A DNA stretch of 64,000 bases from Parietichytrium sp. I65-24A. Taxonomy: Eukaryota > Sar > Bigyra > Thraustochytrida > Thraustochytriidae. The DNA is taken from positions 992,001 through 1,056,000 of the forward strand of contig BLSF01000002.1 of NCBI GenBank assembly GCA_012862575.1, given 5' to 3'. Numbering within the stretch: the first letter of the stretch is position 1; every line of letters starts with the position of its first letter. The position numbers and the translations under genes are program-made. Positions 1 to 10,713 of the stretch are shown here, piece by piece. The notes beneath the pieces were generated by a model, which worked only from the letters and a program-made list of their open reading frames with translations, was not told where the DNA came from and did no database searches.

Positions 1-3000
1 TCTTTGACGAAGAAGGCAAAGACGGAACGCAGGATGATGAAGAAGAAAACCTAGCTTCAGAAGGCTCGTTCCTCATCACTGTGCCGAAATTTTTGAAGGA
101 CAAAGTCAAACGGTCCAAGCATCTTCAGACTCTAAACCATTCCGCAGTGAACACGGCACCTGTGGAAGTAAAATTAAGCGCTCAACGAGCGGAACTCGCA
201 CTGAAACGTCCAAACTCTGCTGGAGGAAACATTCCCGAGGAAACTCCTTCTTATGCTCGACCAAAGTCTGGCTCAGGAGTTCTCTCCGCGTCAGGCATAG
301 GCTTTACGTCAGATACAACTCACATATCAAACTCTGTGGATGTGTCGGAGCTTAACTTGATAGACGTGAAGGACGAGGACTATCATGGGGCCTCAGGTTC
401 GCCTTTGCTCTCTCCAAAGGGTCTCAGTGCTGCCCAACATCGATCTTTCGCAGGCACTCAGGTAGGCTTCAATCGACATGAGTCTATCCATCCCCTCAAA
501 AGAGCCGCAGGAGAACACACGGCGTCCGCACCAGCTGTCGGGCCAGAGGTGAGCGATGAAGAGATGATTTTACTTCGGCGAAAGATGCGTCAAAACTCTG
601 AAGAGCCTGTCTCGGAAGATCCCGAGGCGTTGAAGGCTCTGTCGAAGCGAGAGCGCAGAGCCCGAAGACGCGTGCAGCAAAAGCAGATGGAACGACTTCA
701 TGCCGGGGGCAACCCTGTAGTCCGCCAGGAAGGGGAGGGCGAGTCAAGTGCAACAACTTCCTCATGTGAGACGTATCAGTGCTCAGATGGGGTCACAGTC
801 GTCCCCTACGAAGTTATGGGGGATGGCGGAATCGAAGGCGATGCTCCAAACATCATCGTGGTCCACGACATCTTTGACACGTTCGAGTCACTTCAAATTT
901 TCTTGGAACCCGTGATGCGAAAAAATCGTGGCTCTCAAGCGCTGCTGTTTAATTATCCTGGCCAGGCGTTTTCAAGGTTCCCGGACGAAGCTACGACGCC
1001 ACTCAACAACACCTTCATCTCTGCTGTCATGCACGAACTCCTTGGTTATCTTGAGAGCAAAGGCGAATTTTGTTGCTCCATTCGCCCATTCTATTTGCTT
1101 GGAATCGGAAATGGAGCAAACATCGCCGCTCAGTTTGCCTTGCAATTCGGTGGACTTCCGGAGTATGCAAAGATGTTCCGGGGGCTCGTTAGCTTCAATG
1201 GATTTGCTAAAGTTGACGAGCAGCTTGCTGGAATCTTGCACTCCTCTGTGAACGTGCTGTCCTGTTTCCCGCCATCTCGGCCAGACCTTCCAATCTCCTA
1301 TTTTACCCGCTATCTGTTTTCGGACGACTATTTGCAGCGCATCGACCCTGCATTAGTTCTCAATATTTACACAGCAGTTGCAAACCCAATAACGTTGCAG
1401 GGCAGAATTCAACTCTGCAATGGGGTGCTCCGGCACAAGGAAATGGCCACGCAATTGAAGGAGTTGCAACTTCCAATCATTGTCGTACAAAGCACTGAGA
1501 ATGCTTTCGTGAACCCATCCAACGTTGACGCTTTTCTGGAAGGTAAGTCTGTGTCGCATCTCTGGTCGCACCAGATTGCAGATTCAAAGAGCTTGGGGCA
1601 AAAAGGGCGAGAACAACTTCACGAAACCCTTGCTGCAGGAGATAGAGCAATGGTCATCTGGTTGAAAGCTGGTCACGAAATCAGGCAAGAATTGAAGGCG
1701 CAAGTTCAAAGCATCTTCGAAACACTGCTTGCTTCCCCCGAGCAGTCATCATTCATATCGCCTTCAAAGCCACCTGTATCACAGACGAGGGGTTCTTCAC
1801 CCGTGAAAAAAGGACCTCGGCAAAGTCACCACCAAGAGCCGGAGGATTCAATTCCAATGAAAGTAGAAGGTACCTCGATTCTTGGAGAGGAGCAGACGAC
1901 GCCTGAGAAAAAGAGCGAAGCCAAGGCGGAGTCTGACGCTTCGTGCGAATTCGAGGTCGCCATGAAGAAACACCGCGAAGCTACGCGCCAGGCGGAAATT
2001 GCGAGACGAAAGCGACTCGCAGAACTTGAGAAGCGAGCGCAAAGCGAAGAGCTCCGCCTTCGTCAAGAGAGAGAAAAGTTTGAGCGGGAGAGAATCAACT
2101 GGCAGACAGAACAGTCGAAACAGTTGGAGAAGGAGAAGGAGCAGCAACGGGCTTTGCATGATGAGGAGTACCAGAAGCACCTCCATGCAGAGAAGAAGCG
2201 AATGCTAATTGAGGCAGAGAAAGAAAGAGAGCGAGCTAAGGAAATAAGTGATCGGTTGCGGTCCGAGCTTGAAGATGTCAAGCGACAGAACGAAGTGTCC
2301 AAGATTGAGGCACTTGAGGCCAAAAGGAGCGCCGACGAAGCTGCGCAGAGAGCCAACGACTTACAAAAATCGCTCGGAGAGTCCGGTTTGGATGCAAGAA
2401 AAATTATAGACGCCCAGTCTGCATCTCCGATGGCGCCAAAAGATGAGAGCGCAGAAATTGCAAGACAAATCGAACTTCTTCGCAGAGAACAGGAGGAACG
2501 CAGGCTGAAGTGGGAGCAAGAAGACAAGCGCAAAATTGCACTTTTGGAAGCAAAACTTCTTGGTAAGCCCTACAAACTAGACGACTGCCCGGAGCCCGTG
2601 GTTGATCGAACGTCCTATGAAATCGCTGATGCAACAAGCATCGAAGCGTCGCCAAAGCGAGGGGCAAAATCTCCAAAGCGAAAGCGCAGCGGTTCGAGAG
2701 CATCAAAGAGAGAGACAAACCCGCATGAGAATATCGAGAGCCCTGGGCCGAAACCCGACAATAGCCAGCTCGATGCGGACGAGTACGAGAAAGTTCGACA
2801 AGAGCTTGTAGCAGCCGAGGATGACCGCGTAAACGCTGAGAAAGAAAAGGCGCAGAATAAAAAGTTGAAAATTCAAGACGCCAAGGCAAGGCAAATTCAA
2901 GCTCTTCATAGAGGCAGACTTGCGCGCAAGAGATGCCTCCAAATCCGTATCGAGCGCCGTGCGAATGATGCTAGATATCAGGCCGCAACGCTTCTGCAAT

Positions 3001-5143
3001 CGGTACAACGCGGCAAAATGGGGAGACTCCGCGCAGAAGAGTCAAAGCGTGTCGCGATTCGCGAGAGGCTCGAGAGGGAGTCAGCCAAGATCATCCAGCG
3101 CGTGGGGCGTGGCATGCTTGGTCGAAAGGTTGCGCGCGAAAAGAGGCGCGAGCGAGCTGCAATTGACATCGAGCGTTACGTGCGAGGCTTTCTGGGAAGC
3201 TGTAAAGCGTATCGTGTGCGCTTGGAGCGAGATCGAATCATTGAAGAAGGCAGAAAGGCAACCAAGATTCAAAGTGTTTGGCGTATGTACCGCACGAGGG
3301 AATCTTACCTGCATCAGCGCGTCCTGGACATGGCCGCGACGCAAATACAGCGCGTCTACCGTGGTTGTCGTGGAAGACGGCGTGCGCACCGTAAGCGAAC
3401 GTGGGATAATGCGGAGCCTGGGCCGGAGCGACTGGAGCTTGGATTGTCGCTCATCGAGGAGTCTAAAGCAGCATTCTCCGCACAGCAAGAAGAAATTGAT
3501 GCCCTGCACCGCGCACAAGAGCGAGCCGAGTCCCGAGTCAGCAAAATTCACGCCGGCCTTCAAGAATCGGAGAGAGAGCTGGCGATTTTGGAGCAAGAGC
3601 TTCGAGACGTCGACCAACTCGACAATGCCCTTCATCAGCTTACTCACGAGAAGGCCATCTTGGAGGCCAAGTCTGAGGCCGAGGAAAGGCGAGAAAGGTC
3701 TCGCGGCGGCATGGGAGGACCCGCGAGCGGTTCTGAAGACGCAGCAAAGCGGCGGGCTGCCGAAGCATATGCTCTCGAGATGCAGATCCATGTGAAACGA
3801 GCAGAGCGAGAGCGCAAGAAGAAGGAGCTAGAGGCAGAGTTCGCGGCCGTTTTTCAAGACATTGAGACGAAAAAGACTGAGTTGCGCCACTTGGAGGACA
3901 GCATTCAAGACATGGAAAGCACACGCAAGAGAAAAGAGCGCGAGTTCCAACGTTTGCAAAGAAATCTCATGGAGCTTCTGGAAGAGCAAAAGAACGAACT
4001 GGATAATCTTCGCGAGCGTGGTATTGAGCTTGAAGCCGCTACTGCTACCTCTGCGGCAGCTGCAGCTGCAACCGCTGCGGCAGCAAAAGAGAATGAGGAG
4101 CGCAGCAAGGCAATGTTCAACAGCACGGAAGAGCTCCTAAAGTTCCAGTTTATGTCAATGTCCTTGTCCTACTTTAGCTCTATGAACATGCTCAAGTCTC
4201 TGCGAGATATCAATTCAGACACAACCAGCGCAGCGATTTCGTCTTCAGCGGATACAGCGGCGGCAGCAGCGGCGGCGGCAGCTGCTGCAAATATTCCGAG
4301 CCTAGAGAACACGTCCATCGGCTCATCTTTCAGCAACGCTCAAGCCAAAGTCAAGCAGAGAGAACTGGAACAGCAGAAGGAGATCGAGGAGGCAAAGCAG
4401 GCTCTGGAGGAGGCGTTTCCGGACGACGTGCGGAAATGGACGGTGCAGGATGTCGGGCGCTGGCTGGATACATTGTCCCTTGGGCAATACAAGAAAGCGT
4501 TCAGCGAAGCCTGTATCGACGGAGAGTTTCTCATGGAAGTGCGTGTGGAGGACATGCGCGATGTGTTAGGTATGAAGCATGCTCTCCACGTTCGTAAGGT
4601 GGACAATGCAAGAAATAAACTCCGTCCTTTGAATGAGCAGGAGAAGCTAAAGAAGGAAGCCGTAGAGCACGAGGAGCGCGTTGATGGCCAGCGAGCGAAT
4701 CTGCAAAAAGAGGCACAAAAGGAGCTCATCCCGGACGTTGATACCCTCTTCAGCCAGATTCGCAATGGCCGCGTGAGCCGCGTGGAGAAAGCCCTAGAGC
4801 TTGGCTTCAGTCCAAATTCGACCGATGCTCACGGGAATACAGGTCTCATTGTGGCTTGTCAGAATCTAAGTAAACGGATTGCAGAGGTGTTTATTGCTCA
4901 CGGGGCGAGCATAAACCACCAGAATACCCAAGGAAACACAGCGCTGCACTACGCGATGGCCTATGACCCAGAAGGAAATTTGGGCGAATTCCTCATCACC
5001 AAAGGTGCGGATGACACCATTGAAAATGCAAATCACCTCAGTCCGGTAAGTCAAAAGAACCCCCCCTCACTGAACTCGATAGCGAAGAAGAGCCTGTTCA
5101 CTAACCTTGAGAATGTACATCACAGTATGACGGCTTGGAGTAG
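1..5143 (+). CDS. Giant alpha/beta-hydrolase-like, coiled-coil, IQ, SAM and ankyrin protein (5' end outside window)
   Basis: The reading frame is open from base 3, so the gene begins upstream; the GTG at base 81 is not a start. Counting from that codon, residues about 230-550 look like an alpha/beta-hydrolase (NDRG-like) fold, with nucleophile elbow GIGNGA (Asn where Ser is usual) and a late GH pair. A charged coiled coil follows at about 620-830, then six IQ-type motifs at about 930-1110 (for example IQALHRGRLARKR), a second coiled coil with Ala-rich runs, a SAM domain near 1450-1520 (WTVQDVGRWL start) and ankyrin repeats near 1550 to the end. A terminal intron at 5046-5125 (GTAAGT donor, CTAAC branch site, CACAG acceptor) joins HLSP to YDGLE and a stop at 5143, giving an ankyrin-like SPYD end. 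Likely role is a calmodulin-binding scaffold, perhaps ciliary; this is inference. Domain calls are firm except the hydrolase. Confidence 0.8.
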
Positions 5144-5336
5144 TAATCTGCCTTCCGACAAGAGTCTAAAGTTGTTGTTATCAGCCCTTGCGTGTGCAGA
5201 TTGGTTTGTCCAGGGATTTTCCGTGGGTGCCATCCCTCATTTTCTCAGTATCGTCAAAGTAGGACTTGACCTTTTTTTAAAGGAACGCCAACTTTTTCAC
5301 ATGTTTTTACACCCACACTTAGAAAGGCAGGGGAGC

Positions 5337-6422
5337 TCAAGGCAATGTCTTCACTCTCGCAGAATAAAGAATCATGTTCTGGAATACCTTGGCCAGTGGT
5401 GAAGAGCATTCTGCTGGGCCATCTATGCGAATTTTGGTGGTGGATGATTTCGACACCCCTGTCTCCTGGTGCGAGGTGCTCAGGACGATGCGCCCAAGGG
5501 CAAAGTCGCTTGCCACCACCAGAGGAAGTTGAGGGTATCGCGAGGAAGTGTGGCTCGACTCACCGTTGGGTGATGTGACAGAGTAAAGTTTCCCGTCGCC
5601 TTTCAATTGCAAAAGAACGGTAGGATTTTGAAAGAAGCCTTTCTTTGACAACTGTACCTTTGGCTTGTTAAAGAAAGGACCGTACGCGTAAAAAACCTTC
5701 TCGCCGTCCAAAGCGCTGTTATCGATCTGAATGGGTCCGTCCTGTACCCATGCAGCATGCGTAAAATACCCTTTAGCATGTCCAGAGACCCTGGACGTGA
5801 ACGGCGAGATCTGCAGGAAACCGGACAGGTACGCTCCCGCGCAGATTCCTACGTAGCCTCCGCCTCCTTTCACGAAGGACTTGATGATACTTTTAACAGA
5901 AAGGTCCTTCTTCCTGTACCAGTTTCGAATGCGGCTCGCGATGCCGCCTGGGACAACTACCACATCGAAGCTAGAGCGGTTGATCAACGTTAGGTCCTTT
6001 GTTGTTGTGGCAACGACGACCCCTTGCAGCCCCCCGCACTGTAACGCGGCCAAGGAGTTCTCCCAAGACCTCTGCGACACGCCCTCTCCGTTGTACACCA
6101 CCACTCTCAATGGATTTTCAGCGCTGACAACTCTGTCCGGCACCCCTTTGCTCCAATCATAGCCTTTCCACGGGGTATCTGTCTCTTTCTCCGTCACTGA
6201 AGTTTGCGTTCCCAACTCCTCATCACTGCTGGGCCCTTCTCCGTTCGACTCGAAGACGTCCTCGGTGTCTGCGGCACTTTCGAATCTCTCAAAGTCAGTG
6301 AGCACTTCGGCGCGCTCCTCCGTGGCGCCCCAGCTGCCGAGCGACAGTGCGTTCGGGCCAAAGTGCCACACGCCGAGGGCCGCCAGGACCAAGAGCGCTA
6401 CTACTATGCGTGGCTGTATCAT
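5337..6422 (-). CDS. Membrane-anchored BPL_N-type class I amidotransferase-fold protein
   Basis: 361 residues from ATG at 6422. Residues about 6-22 form one hydrophobic segment near the N-terminus, suggesting a signal anchor with the rest in the lumen or outside. An acidic linker leads to a domain from about residue 103 that resembles the N-terminal domain of biotin-protein ligases (BPL_N, a class I glutamine-amidotransferase-like fold): it has PLRVVVYNGEG, a VVVPGG turn and a nucleophile elbow with cysteine, GICAGAYL, near residue 193. A STSHQETG stretch near the C-terminus could carry the histidine. No biotin-ligase catalytic domain is present, so biotin transfer is not implied; the substrate is unknown. 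The gene is convergent with the upstream giant gene, and 193 bases separate the two once the terminal intron there is allowed for. The palindrome GTACTCAGTAC lies about 175 bases upstream of the start. Confidence 0.75.
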   Translation of the reverse strand: MIQPRIVVALLVLAALGVWHFGPNALSLGSWGATEERAEVLTDFERFESAADTEDVFESNGEGPSSDEELGTQTSVTEKETDTPWKGYDWSKGVPDRVVSAENPLRVVVYNGEGVSQRSWENSLAALQCGGLQGVVVATTTKDLTLINRSSFDVVVVPGGIASRIRNWYRKKDLSVKSIIKSFVKGGGGYVGICAGAYLSGFLQISPFTSRVSGHAKGYFTHAAWVQDGPIQIDNSALDGEKVFYAYGPFFNKPKVQLSKKGFFQNPTVLLQLKGDGKLYSVTSPNGESSHTSSRYPQLPLVVASDFALGRIVLSTSHQETGVSKSSTTKIRIDGPAECSSPLAKVFQNMILYSARVKTLP

Positions 6423-6844
6423 GGTCCCAAACGCCCACCGTCACAAGCACTGGCATCCACGGTGTGAAAGAAAAACGTCAAGATCGTGCAACCATGGATG
6501 CCATCAATGCCATCACAAGACCACTCTAGCTACAGACTCGCACTAAAACCATCATAAGTGAGTCTTGGCAGTCTCGTAACTCGCGATGCAGACGTGGTAC
6601 TCAGTACCAGTACTCACAGTCAGCACCGGTATGTGGTTTCTTCGATTCGCACGCCATGTCATTGGGAATTCGGCGCAGGCGAAGAGGAGAAGTGCGTTTG
6701 ATTGCTGGATTTTGCAATTTGGTTTCAATTATTGTATGTTTGTACTAAAAAGTAATCTCTTGTGTACAGTTGGTGATGAAAGTACAATCCAAAACTGGTT
6801 CAGAAAACGGTGTGTTTTTAATGGGGCCTCTGAAAGGCTACGAG
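6423..6844. other. Intergenic spacer
   Basis: Lies upstream of the BPL_N-like gene and downstream of the His/Cys-rich gene. It holds GTACTCAGTAC at 6597-6607 inside a 13-base inverted repeat (6596-6608), followed directly by another AGTACTCAC. No coding frame is convincing. Confidence 0.6.
6597..6607. promoter_or_regulatory. Palindrome GTACTCAGTAC
   Basis: One of four exact copies of GTACTSAGTAC in the window, all between genes. This copy extends to GGTACTCAGTACC. It is about 175 bases upstream of the BPL_N-like start codon. A role as a binding site for a dimeric factor is inference. Confidence 0.45.
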
Positions 6845-7681
6845 TTAGTTTTCGTCAAGGCAGCCGGCCTCGCCGCGTAGTGCAAGTGGGCAGAACTTGC
6901 GCGTGCACATGAAGTCCTGTTCAACACTTGAGCGTCTGCAGTGGTTGCATCCGTCAAACCAGCGGAGGCACTCGCTCTTCGCAACGTCAGAAAAATGGAG
7001 TCCGCTGCCGGCCTTGGGGTGTGGAAAGTTCTCCACAGATGGCTCGCCGGAGACAATCGGCTTGCCTTCCTTGCGCATCTCGTCCACGACATCAGGGTTG
7101 GCCATCATTTTTCCCGGCTCCTCAAAGTCGCTGTCGTTCGGGTGGCGAACGAACCCGTGCGGGCGCGCCATCATGCCATCGCCCTTTTCACCGTCGCGGT
7201 CCACGTTCATGTCCATGTCCTGGTCCTCGCCGTGCGGGTGTCCATGTCCGTGATGGCCATGTCCGTGGTGGCTTCCCCCGAACATTCCCATGCCGCCCTG
7301 GTGGTGATGCATGTCGTTGACATCGGCGAATTCCCTGCACTCCGGCTGGCCCTTCTCCTCGCACTGCATCTCCTGGCACACGAGCTCCGCGCCGGGCACG
7401 GACCGCACACACTCATTGCACCCGTCAAAGAAGACCACGCAGTCCCACGGCGCCATGTCCCCGTGGTGGTGATGGCCATGGTGCTGCGTGGCCATGCACA
7501 GAGCACCCAGGCCCAGCACGCCCACTGCGCACACTCCTGCGCGCTTCAGCCAAGTCCTGCGGCGCAGCTGCGACTGCTCCTGCTGCTCCTGCTGCTCCTG
7601 CGCCTGAGACTCGTCCGCCTCCTTGGCGGCCAGCGGCTCGTAGTGCCCATCGCTCACGAGGATCTCCGGCTTGCCCAGCAT
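6845..7681 (-). CDS. Membrane-anchored His/Met-rich protein with two six-cysteine WFDGCN modules
   Basis: 278 residues from the ATG at 7681; the frame continues upstream only to a TTG. Residues 1-45 are acidic and Gln-rich, then RRRTWLKR precedes one membrane segment at about 46-64, implying a type II protein with the C-terminal part in the lumen or outside. Two cysteine modules follow, at C81-C115 and C238-C274, each with spacing C-x6-C-x2-C-x10-C-x4-C-x(7 or 9)-C and the signature FFDGCNEC or WFDGCNHC. The spacer between them and the stretch after the membrane segment are rich in His, Met, Asp and Gly (GHHHHG; HHGHGHHGHGHPHG), which suggests binding of copper, zinc or nickel. I do not recognise the family. 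The 5' leader carries four heptamer repeats 12 bases before the ATG. Confidence 0.75.
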   Translation of the reverse strand: MLGKPEILVSDGHYEPLAAKEADESQAQEQQEQQEQSQLRRRTWLKRAGVCAVGVLGLGALCMATQHHGHHHHGDMAPWDCVVFFDGCNECVRSVPGAELVCQEMQCEEKGQPECREFADVNDMHHHQGGMGMFGGSHHGHGHHGHGHPHGEDQDMDMNVDRDGEKGDGMMARPHGFVRHPNDSDFEEPGKMMANPDVVDEMRKEGKPIVSGEPSVENFPHPKAGSGLHFSDVAKSECLRWFDGCNHCRRSSVEQDFMCTRKFCPLALRGEAGCLDEN

Positions 7682-7692
7682 CTTATCTTGCT

Positions 7693-7720
7693 CTTCAATC
7701 TTCAATCTTCAATCTTCAAC
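7693..7720. repeat. Heptamer tandem repeat (CTTCAAT), four copies
   Basis: Three copies of CTTCAAT and one of CTTCAAC in a row, ending 12 bases upstream of the ATG of the minus-strand His/Cys-rich gene, so probably in its 5' leader as ATTGAAG units. Confidence 0.85.
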
Positions 7721-9164
7721 TTTGCTTGCTCTCGATTTGTTTTGGTTTCCGTCTCTTTCCACTTGCGTTTCGTGTTTGTCGGTGTCTTCTGTGTCTCACT
7801 TTCGTCTCTTGGTTTGTATTGTTTGTATTGTTTGTATGTTGTTTGGTAGATTGTTTCGTCTTCTTCTCCCCGTCTTCTACGGTTGATCCTGATTGGGAGG
7901 ATAGAACGCTTCGCGAATGGGAGTAAGAGGATGTAAGAGGTAGGAGTTCGTGCAAGTTGTGACGGAGTTTTGGAGACGCCGTAAAGGGCGGGGAGGGTAG
8001 GAGGTGGTTATGAGGAACAGTAGAGTGGCGGAGAAGGAACATGGCTTCTTTGTGATTGTGTCATGCGCTGCGTATTAAGGTTTATAGTGGGAAGGGGTAG
8101 GAGTGCTGATTTGCATTTTTCCAGATAGGAGTGTGGTGGAGTAATGGGTAGGACACTGGTGTACGACTGAATTCACATGTGGCTTCCAGGTAGGAGTGCG
8201 CTAGCAACTAGCTAGTTCGTCGCATCGGAGACGCTACAGTTAGGGAAGGAATGGCGGGAGGAAGAAGGGCTATGATGAAACTGTAATTATCATTAGGCAC
8301 TCACCGACCTCAGTCTTCCTCGACGCTCATTGGGTACACAGCACTAGCTACCCAGCTAACCCAAGCTATCGGTGATAATCTGTCCAGATGACAGCGCTGT
8401 TTAGTTTCATGGTAAGAGTAGTTGCACTTGAGGTAGGAGAAGCCTCTCCACAGTTCGTTCAGTTGGTTCGCTCCTACCACGCCCTCCTTTAGTGTTGCCT
8501 CTATCTCCGCATGTCGGCCTTCCCACTCCTATAGATACCGGTAAGTGTGCGGCGAACATTTCTTACACGAAATTTTGGTGCAATTCGGGTAATTGAACAA
8601 CGCAGGTTAGGTACGGCAGGCTACTGCTAACTATAGTACAGACCTCCCTTGAATGAGTTGAATTTTGATGAATTATGAATTTTTTGGCAACAGCGTTTAG
8701 GTTGCAAAACAAATGAATTTGACTGCGAATGCGAAGAATCGATCGGTTGTGGCAATTTGTGGCACCACATTTATCTTTTCAATCGGCATTCGAGTAGCCC
8801 TGGTACTAACCAGTACTGATAACTCGAGGACTGCGCCGGGTTTGGTCGAATTTTGGAGTGCGAAAGTGTTCTCTCCCGCAATCGAAGGAATGAAAGGACG
8901 CAGGTAAGGAGACCTGTGGAAATGGTCGAATGTTCCTTCGACTGTCGATGAAGGGTGTGGTGCTCTCATTGGTCCCAATGCATGCCGCTGCCAGGCTCTT
9001 GCTGGATGGCCAATCATGGCCGTACTCACGACGTCGGCACATCAGAGAGACGAGAAGAACGGTTTGATTCAGGAACACGAGATAACTTTGTCCTTACTTT
9101 GATTCTAAAGTGCAGTGTTCTGAACCCTGAAGATTTACAGTGAGCGCAGGTGGGAACGAGGCGC

Positions 9165-9220
9165 TCGACGTGCTGCCAATGTACCGGCACGTTCGACGTG
9201 CTGCCAATGTACCGGCACGT
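9165..9220. repeat. 28-base tandem duplication
   Basis: Two identical neighbouring 28-base units beginning TCGACGTGCTGCC and ending GGCACGT. Intergenic, with no coding context seen. Confidence 0.8.
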
Positions 9221-10053
9221 CGGACGGAAAGAACGGAAAGACCTGAAGGGATTTTGAGAGACCCAGAGAGCTGACCCATTTGATTGGCTCAGCAGCGTTG
9301 CCGTGCGTCCGTGACATAGGATTGCCACTTCTAAAGTGAAATGAAAAGCATCCTCTTTGCACTTTGTAGAACCTGGCCCCGAATGGTCAGTGGAGAGCAA
9401 AGAATTATGTGTTTCGGGACATGGGGAATCAGCTAGGTTGGTTCTCCAAACACTCCCTTCATGTCGAAGCATCATCATCATTTTGTATATTTTTACATCG
9501 CAACGCTCAAAACATTTGCAGCTTGACACTCCGGCCTTGAGCCAACTTGCTGATGCTGCCTCCGGTTGTGTCTTGGTTGTTGCTATGGGGATGCAGTCAC
9601 TCACTGCATGCCACCTTACTATGGCATGGGTTACCGGTGCTCGCTATCGTTCGCTTCCGCTGGTTGCCTGCCATTCCTTCCATGGCGATATGCACACAGA
9701 TGCACGCACGTACGCGTGTATCTTGATTTGTCTGAGTGTTAGCTTGGGGCCAGATCGCCGTCGATGCCGTCGGTGAGAATGAATATGATCCTAGTCCCCG
9801 ACAACTAAATTTGCCATTGAAGGGATCAGACAAAGAAAATGAGAGCGAGAGAGAGCTACAGACTTGAGCGAGCAAGAGGTTGAGAAATTGCAAATTGCAT
9901 TCACAGATACGGCATTACTATGCGTCTAGTTGACTTCGAGACAGCGTCTGGAAAAACGGCTCTAGATTCATATGTTGAAATGTAATGCAGTGGCGAGAAC
10001 CAAAACGTACAATGCGTTTTAATAAACCGCGGCAACAGTGCGTGAAGGACTTT

Positions 10054-10713
10054 TTAAAGAGTCGATGGGCTGCCATTTAGGAAAAAGTGTTGTTAGATTT
10101 GCGAGACTCGAGACTTTGATGCCGCAAAAAAGCAACTTACGATGGAGCGAGCGCAATGACTCCGCAAGCTGCCCTACCACCCGCATTACCAGTCTTCTTG
10201 CTTTCATCGTTCTCTCCCCTGCCGAGATCATCTTCTCCAGCATGAACCACGACAGACCTTCCAACGATGGAGTTTGGACCGCTCAATGGGATGAAGCGGT
10301 CGATAAGATTCACCTTCGCAACACCTTGGTGATCGGCGATGATATTGCCGAGGTCTCCGGCATGTCGGTTCTACAACAAGGAAATAGATCCACGAGGGCC
10401 CAATCCCCATCAAACATGCGTCAGCTTTCATTCAAGAAGGATTTAAAAGGCTTCTTCATCAAACCTCAGGCTCGCCACTTACCTCATCGTTTGGAGCACC
10501 GTGTTGCTTGCCCTGGGGATTAAAGTGCCCTCCGCATGAGGCGCATCCGTTCGTGAGGTCTCCAAACTGATGAATGTGAAAGCCGTGCAGCCCCGTTTTC
10601 AGCCCCGAGATAGTCGCAGTCACGCGGGTTTCGGACTCGGACAGCTGCGTAAAGTTGATCACACCCTGCACGCCCTGCTCACTCGCCAAAATGCACACAG
10701 CTGTGGTCGACAT
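10054..10713 (-). CDS. SOD1: Cu/Zn superoxide dismutase (spliced, three exons)
   Basis: Converts superoxide to hydrogen peroxide and oxygen; no targeting peptide is seen, so cytosolic. ATG is at 10713; the TTG further upstream is rejected. Exon 1 is 10483-10713; intron 1 is 10371-10482 (GTAAGT donor, TTGTTGTAG acceptor) and joins GAPNDE to NRHAGDLGN, the family motif. Exon 2 ends at 10141, where a second intron 10070-10140 (GTAAGT, CTAAC branch site, GGCAG acceptor) can join to a tiny exon ending in TAA at 10054. If that intron is kept, TAA at 10137-10139 ends the protein at ALAPS; if spliced it ends APSPSTL. Length is 154 or 158 residues, normal for the family. Copper and zinc ligands are present: HGFHIH, GGHFNP, QHG, RHAGD, VVVH. 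The active-site Arg (GGRAACG) and both disulfide cysteines are present. A cysteine replaces the usual Ala in [11 protein letters not shown]. Confidence 0.92.

Larger units (their letters stand above)
7682..10053. other. Large intergenic region (2.4 kb)
   Basis: Promoter side of the His/Cys-rich gene and 3' side of the SOD gene. It contains the heptamer array (7693-7720), the 12-base palindrome AACTAGCTAGTT (8206-8217) and a 28-base tandem duplication (9165-9220). Frames of 90-190 codons exist on both strands, but they start at GTG or TTG or have no recognisable domain; I see no gene. Confidence 0.55.

Noticed and set aside
1543-1581. GTAAGT inside the giant gene near 1543 as an intron
   Set aside because: The nearest AG sites would give an intron of about 30-40 bases, shorter than any other here, and reading through keeps the frame.
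6941-7849. 302-codon plus-strand frame rich in Val, His and Leu
   Set aside because: It is antisense to the His/Cys-rich gene and its composition reflects the complement of His and Asp codons.
9026-9604. 192-codon minus-strand frame
   Set aside because: Begins at GTG, passes through a 28-base duplication, and shows no domain.
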